DNA of 64,000 nucleotides, taken from assembly GCF_004359215.1 (NCBI RefSeq), contig NC_090628.1, positions 460,605 to 524,604 on the forward strand, in the 5' to 3' direction. The DNA comes from Bremia lactucae (lineage: Eukaryota; Oomycota; Peronosporomycetes; Peronosporales; Peronosporaceae). How positions within the stretch are numbered: position 1 is the first letter of the stretch; each line of letters begins with the position of its first letter. The notes beneath the pieces are model-generated. The model was given only the letters and a program-made list of their open reading frames with translations. It made no database searches and had not been told where the DNA came from. The position numbers were made by a program, and so were the translations under genes. Of the stretch, positions 10,871 through 22,189 are shown piece by piece.

Positions 10871-12189
10871 GCCTCTCGTTTATCTGATGGCCATCGCTGA
10901 ACGTCTTCGACCGTACCTAAGCATGCGAATATTCTACGGGTGAGTGCGATGGCCTCACTTGGGGTTCGGCAGTTTGCACGAGTACACAAGACCTCAGTGT
11001 GAATACGCATCACACTGTGGAGAAGATTCCGCCGGCTGTGCACAAGCACAGGCAGCGTCGAAGATCGACACCTCGAATCAGTTGAGTGGTAAAACAAGAA
11101 TGTTCGCTCGAAAGCAACATCCAAAACAATTTGAGCGCCTGTTCATAAGAGACAGTGCGAAAGTCCTCGATCAACTGGAGAGTCGATCGTTAAGAATCTC
11201 ACAGTGGTTGCGCAACTACAGCTAGAGGCACATAAGAGGATACTCCCCAGACTAACAAGTAAATTCTTAAAAAATTGAGGGAAAAGCCCCAAGATTCTGA
11301 GGGAATAAGTCCCAGGTAGCTTTGGAAATAAATTCCATAGAAGAAACTATGACATTAAATGTCTTAGTGAACAACGGATCAAGCGTAAGCGCGTACATCC
11401 TTGACCCGATAGCGCCTCCGAAGTTGACTTCGGAGAAAACTGAATTGCTAGCGCTTGAACTTATCGGTTCTTACGCAATCTGCGTAGTGGCAAAGTCAAG
11501 TAGATCCGCGAACTTGTCACAGACGACAAGTACGTGACCGATATTCGGTCGGCAATAGTAAAATTCTTAGATCGAACGGGTTCTCAGCAGCTCATCGATG
11601 GACGAAAGTGTCCTCGATGAGAAGACTCGGATGGAACGTTTTACGTGGAGTCTCTGAAGACAAATCCTTTGTATGAGTATTTGATCGAATTCAAGAATGT
11701 ATTCTTTGATTCCGTGCTGTGAGATGTTGGCTAAAGATAAAGGCACTCGAAACGAAATCGACCTGATACCAGGCTCGAAATACTGTGTCATGAAGCAGTG
11801 GCCGTTGCCTCGTGAACAAGTATTAGCGATCGACAAATTCTTTGCGATCGTTTGGCAGCGAGCCATGTGAGGGAGTCAAACTTCTTACATAGCTCTTTGA
11901 CCTTCTGTGTGCGTAAAGCAACAGGATGATGGCGGATTGTGATGCTTTCGATGAATTGAACACTACGACAGTTCCGGCTCAACGCCGATCCACGAAAAGA
12001 CGCATTTCTTGATGGTATGTCAAAGAGTCCCAATGGATCTGATGGATAGGTTCTATCAGAACCTTATACGTGAACAGGATTTCCCGTTTTCAGCAGTAAG
12101 TACTCGAAGCAGAGTGCTGTGGGATAGCTAGTTATGTCACAGGGGCTTAGTAATACCCTGGAACATTCAAAAGATGTGTAAGCAACCTG

Positions 12190-13070
12190 TTGAGATCGGT
12201 GCAAAATTCCGCACCAAGTTTTTTTGATGGCGTCTTCGTTCATAGCAGAGCCATGGACGAAAAGTCGGACGTTGAAGTATATCGTACCCACGTCCGAAAG
12301 GTTCTTAAATTTATGCGTAAGCATAAGTTGTATGCAAATTTTAAGAAGTTATATTCGCTGCAAGTGAAATACCACTTATTGGATGCATCGTGGATAAAAC
12401 GGTGTACGCCCTGATCCAGAAAAGATCAAGGCGATCACCGACTGGCCCGCGCCAGTCGGTGTAAAGGGACTTTGAAATTCCTCGGCTTAGCGGCGTATAA
12501 TCCCGCAATTACGCCGAAACAACAGTACATATTTCTTATTTGTTAAAATATGTAAAGTGGTCATGGAACGCGGATTGTCGGCGGTACTTGAGGGTATCAA
12601 GCAAAGCTTGAATCGCCAGGATTGGCAATTGCTGACCAAGACAGACTATTTTATGTGGTCTGTGACGCTAGCTATTTTGCAATCGGCTATGTGTTAAAAG
12701 TGCAATATGACACAGACGGCGCAGAGCCCATCCTCCGCTATCAGTCACGTCAGCTTCAACCAGCTGAACGTAATTATCCAGTGCATGGCAAGGATCTCCT
12801 TGCCATGAAATATGCACTGGCAAAGCTTAAGTTGGTTCTATCTGTTGGGAGGTAGACCTTTCATTGTTTATACAGACCATGCACCTTCAGGCACACGCTG
12901 TAAGCAAGCCACATCTATTGCAAAGAATGGCGAGATGGTTGTCTATCTTTGCGGAATATAAATTACCCGTGGAATATAAACCAGGATGATTTAATGTCGT
13001 CGCTGATGCCCTTTCGCGCCAGCTCGATTCTGAGCCGGCTGCGCAAAACAACAGAAGGATAAGCTCACTT
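12190..13070 (+). pseudogene. Gypsy reverse transcriptase and RNase H remnants
   Basis: At 12190-12414 lies the RT palm with FFDGVFVHSRA in place of the usual Y/F-x-DD motif; the second aspartate codon is GGC at 12229-12231. The RT connection region follows with RKHKLYANFKK. RNase H is at 12622-12855 (VCDASYFAIGYVL, RQLQPAERNYPVHGKDLLA). A frame-broken TDH...ADALSR tail ends near 13020. Catalytic loss and frameshifts make this inactive. Confidence 0.78.
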
Positions 13071-13273
13071 TTGCAGCAATAAGTGTCCCGCCGTCAACAT
13101 TACTTGGCGACATTAGAAGAGCATATCAAGAAGATAAGGCTCCTGATGGATTACCTTAAAATTCCATCGTCAAAAATCGGGTAAAAATTTTATCCTTAAG
13201 GGTTTGTCGAAATTGTATCGATCCTCGAAGGATCGATAGTCAACACGCAACGGCTTACTGTTTTACACAGCCA

Positions 13274-14520
13274 TTGCTGGCGACGCACCTGGGATCGCCA
13301 CCCCCCACCCATTTTAATTTGCGTTTACGCATGCCACGATGGACCAATAAGTGTGCATCATCGAAAACTTATCTCAAGATAAGCCACGAATTCTTCTGGC
13401 CACGCCAGTATGTATTTGTCCGCAAGTACGAACGTGCTTGCGAAGCCTGTCAACGGGTGAATTGGCAGTCCGTATCAATGGAATTCGCGTTCGAATTTCC
13501 CAAAAACGAACACAAGAACAATGGTATTCTTGTATTGTTGATCGTTCCAGCCAGATGGTACATCTTGCTGCTGTCCCGGAGTCGACCATAGCCAAACTTC
13601 ATGAGTGACACCGTGAACTGGTCTCGGATCAAAGTTCCATTTACACGGCGACACTATGGCAGTCTGTGTTCAAATCACTCGTATCACAATTAAAAATGTC
13701 AACTTCTGACCATCCTGAAACAGATGGTCAGACAGAACGTGCATATCGAATATTCGAAAGATACCCGTCCGCACTCTTTTACGTGTTCGAGCGAGTGTTA
13801 GAATTTGCCATTAACAATTCAGTGCATGCCTCTACAAAGCATACACCGTGTTTCGTGAATTGCTTACGCCATCGACGTATACCCACCTTGTTTGAGAGTG
13901 ACTCTTATTCGAGAGGGAAAAGACTCGCTCAAGCAACGAAGAATCTAGCTCTTGCTCATCACGCATTGACTCAACAGTCAATGCGAAGATATATTAATAT
14001 TGATTCAATCAGCATTTAAATGGACAAACTCAGTGTTAGCAATTAGGCTGTTGCTGACTTTAATAACGATGCTGAAAGACTCAGCATCGAAAACAATTAC
14101 AATGATACCAATAATGCTCTCACTAATGAGAAGAATTGCATCTCCGCAGTGCGCACTGGTCGCACTGAAGACAAAAAGAAACCCGAGTCAGCAGGAGAAT
14201 TCGTGCTGGCTAGAGAAGCAGCGGTGCGTTTCGTATAGATTCCATCGCTGATGCGGAGGGCCGACAGAAACGATACTCTGACAGCAAACATTCTTAATCG
14301 AAAATTAACGATCTAGTCCTACTGCCTACGATAAGCCTACCAAAACATGTAGAAACGAATGGGTAGTAATTTATTGCTGTCCAGGTGTATCGGCCTGTTT
14401 GTGTACTGCACCGCCAAGGCAATGCGGATACGATTAACCTATGCGTAACCATCCTGTATTCTATGTCGGGCGTCTCCGTCCCTACCATTAGTACGAGGCT
14501 TCTTCCGGTTTCAAATTAAA
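13274..14520 (+). pseudogene. Gypsy integrase remnant
   Basis: 13274-13591 holds the integrase zinc-binding region (CEACQRVN). 13666-14019 holds the end of the catalytic core (HPETDGQTERAYR, FAINNSVHASTKHTP). Several frame changes follow. The GPY/F-like C-terminal segment is only traceable in fragments to about 14500. Confidence 0.75.
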
Positions 14521-14778
14521 ACGGCCCGGTCTTAGGCATCCGTTAAAGCCGATGGCTCCGCGCTAAAGACTGATAGTCCCAAGACAAAGCACGGTTGCTC
14601 GGGACAGAGTCTGGTCTCATGAACCAGACGATCCATCCCATCCTCCAAGAATGAGATCTTTTGACGAGCTGTCAACAGCTCGTTTTAAAGGGACTGATGT
14701 GTTCGCTCGTTCCTAAGTTGACCAACCGCAACTTGCGCGCATTTTCTTAACTGCTGGCGAGATACAGCTCGAACGTCG

Positions 14779-15040
14779 TTGCAAGTTAGCGACGATGGGA
14801 TCGTTCATAATCAACGTCCTCCCGTAAATAGCAAAGGGGGTGATCCAAGTCACAATGCTGACTCGGGTTCGGCGAATGAGGCGAACCCGAGTTTGCCTCC
14901 CTCTCCACATCCATTGACGGATTCGAGTGGTGAGAAACGTTTCCTAGTTGAAGGCTTCTTGAACCACCGTGGGTGAAGAGGGTTTTAACGAGTTACCTCG
15001 TTTGATGGTATCCGCCCACACATGATAGCTGAGAACCTCG
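14779..15040 (+). pseudogene. Gypsy C-terminal chromodomain remnant
   Basis: The frame at 14779-14976 ends in RFLVEGFLNHRG. After a stop, the DNA continues as a frame-broken chromodomain (residues like SYLV, W.GYPP, HDSWE). Chromodomains of Ty3/Gypsy chromoviruses steer integration to marked chromatin. This copy is broken after the first strand. Confidence 0.6.
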
Positions 15041-15718
15041 TTCCCGACTAATAATAGATGTTCTGGCTCTCATTCGACAGTAGTACGATACCTATCCTTC
15101 TCGACAGAGGAATTTTCAGAGAACGAGCGCTTCCCGCGCTCGTTATGGGTAGGGGGTCTCCAATCCCTTCGCGCATATCACAAGATATATGCGACCTCCA
15201 ATAAATATCTTGAAGGGAGTATGCCTCCTTCAGGACTCTTCACCCAAAGAACCGACGAGTCAAACAACCTTGTCATCACCTCTTTGGCTGTCACGTTAGA
15301 ATCTGTAGGTTCAACGGACGTGGTCCCGAGTGAACCCGAGGCCTTCACAGTAGCAACTGAGTCGGGCGATGACGCAGACTCGAGCCAGTCACCTTTATTG
15401 AGAGTAGCAGGTGACATAGACCAGTCATCTTTAATTGGAGTTAAACGCGACATAGACAAGTCATCTTCAATTGGAGTTAAAGCTGACGCATTCCTACAGG
15501 AGACGCATTAGCGTCTACTAAAACGTTTGCATCACTAGCAGCTGCACTGGTCCGTGCAGCTACTAGCCTTGCGACTTCACAAGCTACGCGCACGGGTAAC
15601 AAAACTATGTGCAATCAAAAGTTGAAATTATAACTAAGCCAACAAGGGCTAATTTACAGAGAGATACATAAGAGTTCTCTGTTTCTCAACATCAATCACT
15701 AAAGTGACTGTTGCTTAC
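15040..15718 (+). other. Non-pol 3' region of the Gypsy element
   Basis: This stretch of about 680 bp between the chromodomain and the polypurine tract has a short plus frame (15221-15511) rich in Ser, Asp and Thr, ending in a 36-bp tandem repeat. I recognise no domain. It may be a spacer. Confidence 0.4.
15411..15482 (+). repeat. Two-copy 36-bp tandem repeat
   Basis: Units 15411-15446 and 15447-15482 share GACATAGAC and AATTGGAGTTAAA with about four differences. A weaker third copy may precede them. In the plus frame each unit encodes 12 residues like DIDQSSLIGVKR. Confidence 0.75.
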
Positions 15719-15730
15719 GGGGGGGGGTGA

Positions 15731-16232
15731 TGTAACGGGGAATCCATTACATTAAAAAATCTATTAGAGGAATAGTTAATACTATATCTTATGAAAGGAA
15801 ATAAGTAAAGATATACAAATTTATTATCTTTTATTAATTTTGACTAACTAGTTCCAATATTACCAAATTTGGTAATGTTGACCCAATAAGACATTAGTTT
15901 TATTGATTGGTTGATTAAGTTAGAATCAATCCCGCCAATCGTAAAAAGACACGATTAGGCGTCGCGCAAGGAGGCGTTTTGCATAGTTAGTTATTAATAT
16001 AATAAATCAGTGGATAGAAAATCGTTATGAAAGAATTTAATCTATTAACGGAGTTTTAGTATTTCTCTATTCTAAAACTTCGAATTTACCTGTACATCTA
16101 GGAATTCTTAGCTACTTAGAATCCCCCTCTGCACGTCGTGTACGTGAAGTAATCGAGGCACTCCATCTTCACTGTAACCAGCGTAGGTTGACTAATACTG
16201 TTATCAGTATTAGCAACAGGTGCCCTGTTACA
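15731..16232 (+). repeat. 3' LTR of the 9920-16232 Gypsy element
   Basis: 502 bp, from TGTAACGGGG directly after a G-rich polypurine tract to CCCTGTTACA. The terminal inverted TGTAACRGG/CYTGTTACA and the preceding tract define it as the 3' LTR of a plus-strand element. Confidence 0.85.
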
Positions 16233-16860
16233 TCATCGAAGCGACCTGATCTCATTTCAGTAAACTTTAGTTTACCGCCAAGAGTCAGCGACAAATTGAC
16301 GCTTAAAGGAGATTTCTTAGCCAACTTGTCCATTTAAATTTCATCGCGAGCAAAAAATATATTCGAATACTCAAAGCGGGAGCGTGCGACTGCCGTCTTT
16401 AGTGAGCCAGATTGATTCGCTGCTCGGTGTTCACCAGCTTTGCCAACTCATATTTAAATCCTTCACGAACACCATGCTGAATAGTCTTAATCAAGCTGCT
16501 CTTGAATGCCCTCCAGACAAGCGATCTGAACCTTACATTTGCACGATCGTACGTATTCCATCTTCAATTAAATTAAAAAGTTAATACTTATCTCCCTACG
16601 ACGCATCTTATATTAATTACCCACTGCACTCGACGTCAAAAAAGCGTTTCTTCAGCTTTCACAATCTGCTAAATACACACAGTGCGTCGCCATCGGGAAT
16701 AATCCGCAAATTGGTTTGTTTGTTCTTGGCAACCACCTGACGAACGATTTCTTGCATACTAGTCCGGGACCGATTCAAGCGTTGACTTCGAAAGGAAGCG
16801 TGCGAGCAGTGCTATCATATCGTCTGTAACACTATGCATGCTTAAAATAAGCCAATCATA
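16233..16860. other. Unassigned region between two Gypsy elements
   Basis: 628 bp with no firm gene. A plus frame at 16384-16584 encodes a 66-residue peptide with SQIDSLLGVHQLCQLIFKSF; its first 25 residues faintly recall the N-terminus of Mediator subunit Med21, but the rest does not. On the minus strand near 16690-16800 a short open stretch (with MQEIVRQVVAKNK) also looks protein-like. Both may be fragments of a host gene broken by transposons. Confidence 0.3.
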
Positions 16861-18061
16861 TCAAACTGAGGGGATTTTACCAGAACCTGAGGGGAGATTA
16901 ATCGTTCCTTTTTGTTTTAAATTGTTTATCTGATACATCAACATACCGTTTCTGACGACCCACGTAAAAAAACGGGTGCGTCTTCGTATACGATGGGAGT
17001 ATTTGAGGCCTTGATCCTTCAAGATCACCGTAAACGGCCCGATGAAACGCGGCAATATTTTCGTTGTACTTCAGGTGCATGGTAGCAGTACTTTATAGTT
17101 CTTTGTCTCCCACTCTAAAGCGTTCATTGTCTTTGCAGCCATGTAGGTTCGCGTTATTTTTTTGCTTCTCCTCTGCGCTGGCCATTGCGTCATTGACTTT
17201 TCCTGTGATGGCACATCGATCATCCACAAAGCGTTGAGCCTCGCTTACAATTTTAGCATCAAAATCGCCTATGACAACGCCGAGAGTTCGATCATAGGAC
17301 GAAGTTGTCAATAACGAAGGATCGTTACTATTTTGAAACACAGGGATTTCTTGTCGTGACTCCATACTGACCAATACCAAAACGACAGGGTCCCTAGGGC
17401 AAGTTTATGGCGTTGATATGATCCCTCACGGGTCATCGTCATGTTGACGAAACTATGTCCCCCTCTCGCACGAGCGTAGTGAAAGCCCCCCCCCCACACC
17501 CACTAAGACTCGGGCTGCGCACAAGCGAGACTAACGTGGACACTGTTATTAATAGCGAACTCCACGAAGGGCAATTGTAGGCTCCATTCCTTGGAAGTCG
17601 CTACCGTGCGCAATACGTCCGCCACGACCGGATACGTCCGCCACGACCGGATTGGCTCGTTCTGTTTGGCCATCGGTCTGGGGATGATCGACTGTAGACG
17701 TGTGAAGCTTGCTACCCAGCAGCTCAAACACATAACGCCAAACACCCGACGTAAAACGTGGATCCCGATCCGATACTATGGAGAAGTGCATACCGTGTAG
17801 TCGGTACACATGAACCAGGAATAAGAGAGCTGCCTTCTTGCCTGTGATCGTGGTGCTACATGGTGCTAAATGCACCAGTCTGTCGACAAAGATAACGAGC
17901 CCCGTCCGACCCTTGTGGTCAGGCGGCATGCCAAACATGAAGTCCAGACTGACTGACTTCCAACAATCCGTTGGAATCGGCAGCGGATTCAGTGGCGCAC
18001 TGCTGGACGGTACAGGCTTAATGCGCTGACACTGTTCGCAGGAGCGAATATAGTTGGCCAC
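16861..18061 (-). pseudogene. Gypsy integrase, disrupted by a 19-bp duplication
   Basis: Reading down from 18061: the zinc-finger end (CEQCQRIKP), the core (SLDFMFGMPPDHKGRTGLV, FVDR, IVSDRDPRFTS, DHPQTDGQTERAN), FAINNSVHVS (near 17530), then the C-terminal GPF domain (RFIGPFTVILK, 16861-17055). A perfect tandem duplication of 19 bp (17613-17631 and 17632-17650) shifts the frame after TERAN. D, D and E catalytic positions can be traced in the core. Confidence 0.82.
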
Positions 18062-18265
18062 CCATCGATCTAGGTGTGGCCATCAAAATTCCTCTGACAC
18101 TCGTAAGAATGTCATTTAACGGCCCAGGTGCCCACTCGATGGTGCATCATGGAGCTCGTAATGTATTTACAGCTTGAGATTTGTGTCTTTAGGACATAGA
18201 TTTCTCAAGGGATCGCAAGGTGAAAACTGATACTAAAACAGGCCATCGCTGCAGCTATAAACGAC

Positions 18266-18953
18266 TTACTTAGCTTTCAGGTACGACGAAAGGGAGGTCC
18301 ACCAAAGTGATCCAACATCAGGCGACAATGTTAGTCCTGACTGTGGCTCTTCTTTTTTTCGTAAGCCAACGAGCTCGTCACGTGGGAGACCTTCTTGACT
18401 GCCAACCCATGAAGGGGACGCCGTACCGTCCGCCATAAGCGCCGAGTAAGCCCACTCTGAGGCCTTATTGCGCGAATGGGATATGGCGTACGACACCATC
18501 CGATTGTCGTCATCGATGTGCTGCGCCAGACTACATTGCTCCGAGGCTAACCGCCAGTGGACAATCGTGTGCGCTGCAGTCCCATCGAGCTTGGACGGGT
18601 CCATTTGAATGGGCCTCGGCTGATGCGGCCGGGCGGAGAGCATCTCAACAGTCCTGTTTAGAGTCTCGCTCCGAGCCTGCTCACGCCTAAGCTCATCCTG
18701 AGCCTTAGTACGGACGCGGTCTCCGCTGTCCGAGCACGAATGCCTCAAACTGCTCCAACTGAGCAAGATGTTGCTCATGAGGACTGCCTAAGAACCTGAT
18801 CAGGGCTTGTTTACCAAGCCCCGTGCCAAGTGCCCTGCCACCTCCTGATGATGTTCGGAGGGGTGGGGGAAATGAGCCATATCGATGTTGAGGATCATCA
18901 TCGCGTACACAAGCAGCGATGCGGGTCGTGGGGAGGATTTCAAGTGCTACCAA
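18266..18953 (-). pseudogene. Gypsy Gag (second family)
   Basis: The minus frame 18266-18778 encodes a capsid-like Gag with PSKLDGTAAHTIVHWRLASEQ and a Ser/Trp-rich tail. Codons upstream to 18953 continue it in another frame. It differs from the gag at 20391-21640 and represents another Gypsy clade. A frameshift near 18700-18780 prevents a single product. Confidence 0.65.
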
Positions 18954-18954
18954 G
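18944..18954 (-). other. Primer-binding site of the 16861-19333 element
   Basis: The minus strand reads CTTGGTAGCAC directly after the LTR end at 18955. The same TGGTAGCAC follows the LTRs at 1313, 21667, 27939 and 29460, so these families share a primer tRNA. Confidence 0.7.
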
Positions 18955-19333
18955 TGTAGGCGGGCGCTTTAAACATGCCAAGCACTACTTAAGTACACAT
19001 TTTCAAGCACAGTTAGGTAGTTGGTGGGCGCCTAAGCAATTTTATTAGTACCTTAGAAGGAGCGCGCTCTAGGAGCGACGCACTAGCTCCATCCGAATAA
19101 GGTCATTCGGATGGAGGTGGCATTGGTGGTATGCCACCAGTCACATAGCCGCGTTCAATACGACTGGCATGTGACACCGACAAGACACGTTCACGTTCCG
19201 TCGATAGAGCTTTTTGCTCCGGATCTTCCGCGACAGACCCATTGTATATGATGGTCTGAGCGATAGGTGTTGGGGTTTTACCTAACTAAGAAGCAGCTGC
19301 ACCTCTATGGGCAGTGCTCTCATGAGTGGTCGC
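18955..19333 (-). repeat. 5' LTR of the 16861-19333 element
   Basis: On the plus strand the LTR starts TGTAGGCGGGCG at 18955, next to the primer-binding site. The far end is set by the start of a different LTR at 19334 and is approximate. A perfect hairpin (CTCCATCCGAATAAGGTCATTCGGATGG region, 19088-19114) lies inside. Confidence 0.55.
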
Positions 19334-19806
19334 TGCAACGGAGCTACCTTGTTCCTTTAGTCAGAGAAGACTTAAGTACTCTAAGAGTCACTTAGCTCTA
19401 TAGAACTAATATATTTAACAGCTCAGTCAGTCGTACAAGCTCGTAAAGCTTAGTGAATCCTAGGATAAAAGATTTAGAGGTTCGTAGAACCAATTGGCAA
19501 CTGGTGCCCCGGAGTATATACCCAAGAAATGTTTTTTTTTTCTTTCACAGATCAATGCGAAAGCCTTAGAAAGGCACTAAACGCTTTAAGATAAAAAGAA
19601 AAACGGATCTTTATTTAATTATTTAGATCAAAACCTCACTCTAGCTGAATTATAGAAATTTTGACCGCCAGATTTTTATCCGGCGGCTACCACATATGTT
19701 ATCCATAATAAATGCGCTTTTAGTGATTAATTATCTGAAGTAGAGTAAAAGGATATTTAGTCATAAAGTAAACGTACCACAACAACAGTTCACCAACCGA
19801 AGTGTA
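19334..19806 (-). repeat. LTR type 2 (3' LTR, minus)
   Basis: Closely similar along its length to 59486-60032: shared blocks include AGTCACTTAG, CGTAGAACCAA, GCACTTAACG/GCACTAAACG and CCGCCAGAT. The minus-strand polypurine tract GGATGGGGGAGGG precedes it, so it is the 3' LTR. The first 10 bp present in the other copy are missing. Confidence 0.8.
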
Positions 19807-19849
19807 CCCTCCCCCATCCGACTATTGACACCTAGTGACAAGATTCGCT

Positions 19850-20394
19850 TCAGTTCCTCGTTAAGGTTAGAATTTGAAAGCTAACCGCTTGGTTGTGCTC
19901 TGACTCCAGAGTGTGATTAGTAAATTCACTATGATCTTGTGCCGTCTTACGAACGACCGTACCACAAGTATGGCCATCGTACTCACTCATAGTACATTTA
20001 CTCGCTTGTGGACGCTCCAAGACGTTCGTCAGATCGCCATCTGATAAACAACAGGCAGGCATCTTTATGGATTGATGCTGCCAGCTGATTCTTAGCTCAT
20101 ATTCCCTGAGCCAAGGTGAACCTAGGATGACATCAACTTTGTCATCCAAATTCAGTAGGATAGAATTATTTCGTACTGTTAATCTTTTAATGTGTAGTGA
20201 AATTTCGCTGTGCGTTTCATCACCGTTATTGATGCGCCTGTCGCTAGACGGACCGTCATCCACGTTGAATGGATGTCACGCTCAACATATTTGAGCCTAC
20301 GACCCTCTAGCGACTGGCGACGAATAAAGTTGTTCGACGCCCCACAGTCCGCCAGGATTCTAAGTGACAAATCATTTGTCACTTTCAATTTCAA
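19850..20394 (-). pseudogene. Gypsy aspartic protease
   Basis: Frames 20179-20394 and 19850-20263 together cover a retroviral-type protease: DCGASNNFIRRQ (active site, with Cys in place of Ser in D-S/T-G), VDVILGSPWLREYEL and SWQHQSIKMP. Such proteases mature Gag-Pol. The two parts are in different frames and the active-site change D-C-G may reduce activity. Confidence 0.8.
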
Positions 20395-21640
20395 GGTGAT
20401 GAGAGATACCTCATCACCAGGTGCACAGACACATAATGATTGTGTGGCTGGAGCGAAACTTTTGTCAAGGGATTTGCAACTTCTCTTGGGGTCGCTGGAT
20501 CAGTAGGGCGTTGCGCCCCTACTGACCCATACCGTTTTTGGCGGTCCGCCTTGCTCTTGCGATTTCGCAACAACGTCGGACCCGCGACCGTTGCCCTTTT
20601 TGGCATTCGATTCATAATAGGCGTGGGGCACTGCACTCATGAGCGTAGTGTCCTTAATTTTGAAAGCGATTGCATTTCTGCAATCGCTTATTGTTTGAAA
20701 AGCGAGGCTTCTCGTGTTCGACATAAGAAGGTCTATGGGTTCTGGACCTCCTAACTCGCGTCGTCTTAGAGGACGATACGATGACGAACTAGCTTGAGCC
20801 TGTCTCAAGCTAAAGTCCTCCTGTATCGCTACGGATTTTGCTTCTACATGTATTTCCAATTCCAAGCGGAACAGGTGGGTCTTTACGGGACCATCCGTAA
20901 GACCTTGCATGAACACCGTAATCAACGTGTGTTCATGAACGGGGTTATTTGTGATACAACTCATAAGAGTCGTATGCGCTGGGCACAAGCGTGAACATCA
21001 CGCTTGCCTTGCTTAAGTTTCAGAAGCTCTGAACGAGCTCTGAACTCAGCCCTCGGCGGCTCAAACGTCTGTTTGAGCCGGGCTTTAAAAACCTCTAGCG
21101 ACCCAAAGACGTATGGGTCGCGCAACTTAAGGCCCAATGCCAAGTTTTGGCACGACCTGCCAAATCTGATTGAGCGGATGCGACTTGCATTTGCTCGTCG
21201 ATGATGTGACATGCCCGTATGGCATCGTCCAACTCGACAAACCATCTCAAGAAGGAGTCTTCTTCGACTCCCCTATACTTAGAGATGTCAATCTTTAAAG
21301 TTTCGGGACGACGCGTTTGCGTCATCCCAGGTACAGGAGTCTGTACCAGTTGTAACGTCAACAGTTCTGCCTGTTGAGAGCCTTGCTGATTAAGCAAGGC
21401 TACCTTCTCCTTCGCCTCGTCAAGTTCATGTTGTATGAACTTGGCGATGGCTGAATGGAGGGCATCTCTGTCCAGACTGGGCAGCATGGCCAAGATGGCA
21501 CCATTCCCTACGGTCAAACTCATTTGTTCGACCGCTTTCCTTTCTATGTCACGTAGAAAGGAGTAGCTATCATTCGAAACGCGATGCGTATTCCCACTAT
21601 CATCTAACGTGGACATGTTAGATGTGGAAAATGTGGTCAT
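20391..21640 (-). pseudogene. Gypsy Gag, copy B
   Basis: The start MTTFSTSNMS at 21640 runs open to 21095 through KIDISKYRG and FLRWFVELDDAIR, then shifts frame at TWHWALSC; relative to copy A one G is missing there. The rest continues in other frames at 20961-21245 (LALGLKLRDPYVFG, KARLKQTFEPPRAEF) and 20500-20988 (VFMQGLTDGPVKTHLF, then a decayed nucleocapsid). Copy C at 28244-29433 has the same frameshift. Confidence 0.85.
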
Positions 21641-21666
21641 TGGACGGACTAGATAGTGCTACCAGG

Positions 21667-22189
21667 TGTAACGGGTCACTACGACTTGTACTGCTTCAGT
21701 ACAAGTCCACTTCGCACTGTTTCAGTGCGAGTGGTGCCTCACGTCACTTCACGTACACTAGTACGTGCAGAGGAAGATTCGCTTTAAAGAAGCTTGCTTT
21801 AAAGAGTGTTAAAAGTAAACTGAATTTGATATAATTCAGTTCTTCTGTTTCTATCTATTTAATACTAACTTGATTATAATCTGATACAATTCATATAATT
21901 AAGTCTTATCTGTCTTTCTCTTTGCCCGCGTCCAGCGCTGACTGAACAGCGGAGAATGTAGATATAATGGTATCTTTCAGGTCTTTGTTATTTTTGGGGT
22001 TATGATTTTTCTTTTCTTTCCCTTAAGCATAAAACTTTCATCCGAAGGAATGTGAATATATACCAATGGATAAGCTTTCCGAATATTACCATGCAAAGTA
22101 ATATTCTTCAAATATTATCTACCTTTTAGATATTATATTAATTAACTACCTTTAAGTGTTGTTTTCATGTGACGATACGCCCCGTTACA
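21667..22189 (-). repeat. LTR type 1 with an 83-bp insertion (copy B)
   Basis: 523 bp from TGTAACGGG to CCCCGTTACA. Against the 440-bp copy at 29460-29899 it has about 83 extra bp near 21972-22055 (starting GTATCTTTCAGG), T-rich and without recognised content. Confidence 0.85.

Larger units (their letters stand above)
9920..16232 (+). mobile_element. Decayed chromodomain Ty3/Gypsy retrotransposon
   Basis: Plus-strand element about 6.3 kb long. The order is 5' LTR remnant (from TGTAACGG at 9920), gag knuckle, protease end, RT, RNase H, integrase, chromodomain, polypurine tract (G run 15719-15727) and a 3' LTR (15731-16232) bounded by TGTAACGGG and CTGTTACA. The domain order is canonical for chromoviruses, but every domain has stops or frameshifts. 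The bases outside the two LTRs (TAATT and TCATC) are not a target-site duplication, so the left boundary is less certain than the right. Confidence 0.82.
16861..19333 (-). mobile_element. Gypsy deletion derivative (LTR, gag, integrase; no RT)
   Basis: Read on the minus strand: 5' LTR (18955 up to about 19333), PBS (18944-18954), gag (18266-18953), then integrase directly (16861-18061). Protease, RT and RNase H are missing; only about 200 bp separate gag from integrase. The element can move only in trans. No 3' LTR is recognised below 16861, so the left limit is approximate. Confidence 0.72.
19334..22189 (-). mobile_element. Chimeric Gypsy block with two different LTR types
   Basis: Minus-strand order: LTR type 1 (21667-22189), PBS, gag (20391-21640), protease (19850-20394), a short spacer, a polypurine tract (about 19807-19818), LTR type 2 (19334-19806). 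The two LTRs are unrelated: type 1 matches 29460-29899 and type 2 matches 59486-60032. RT, RNase H and integrase are absent. The block is therefore recombinant or nested, not one simple element. Confidence 0.75.
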
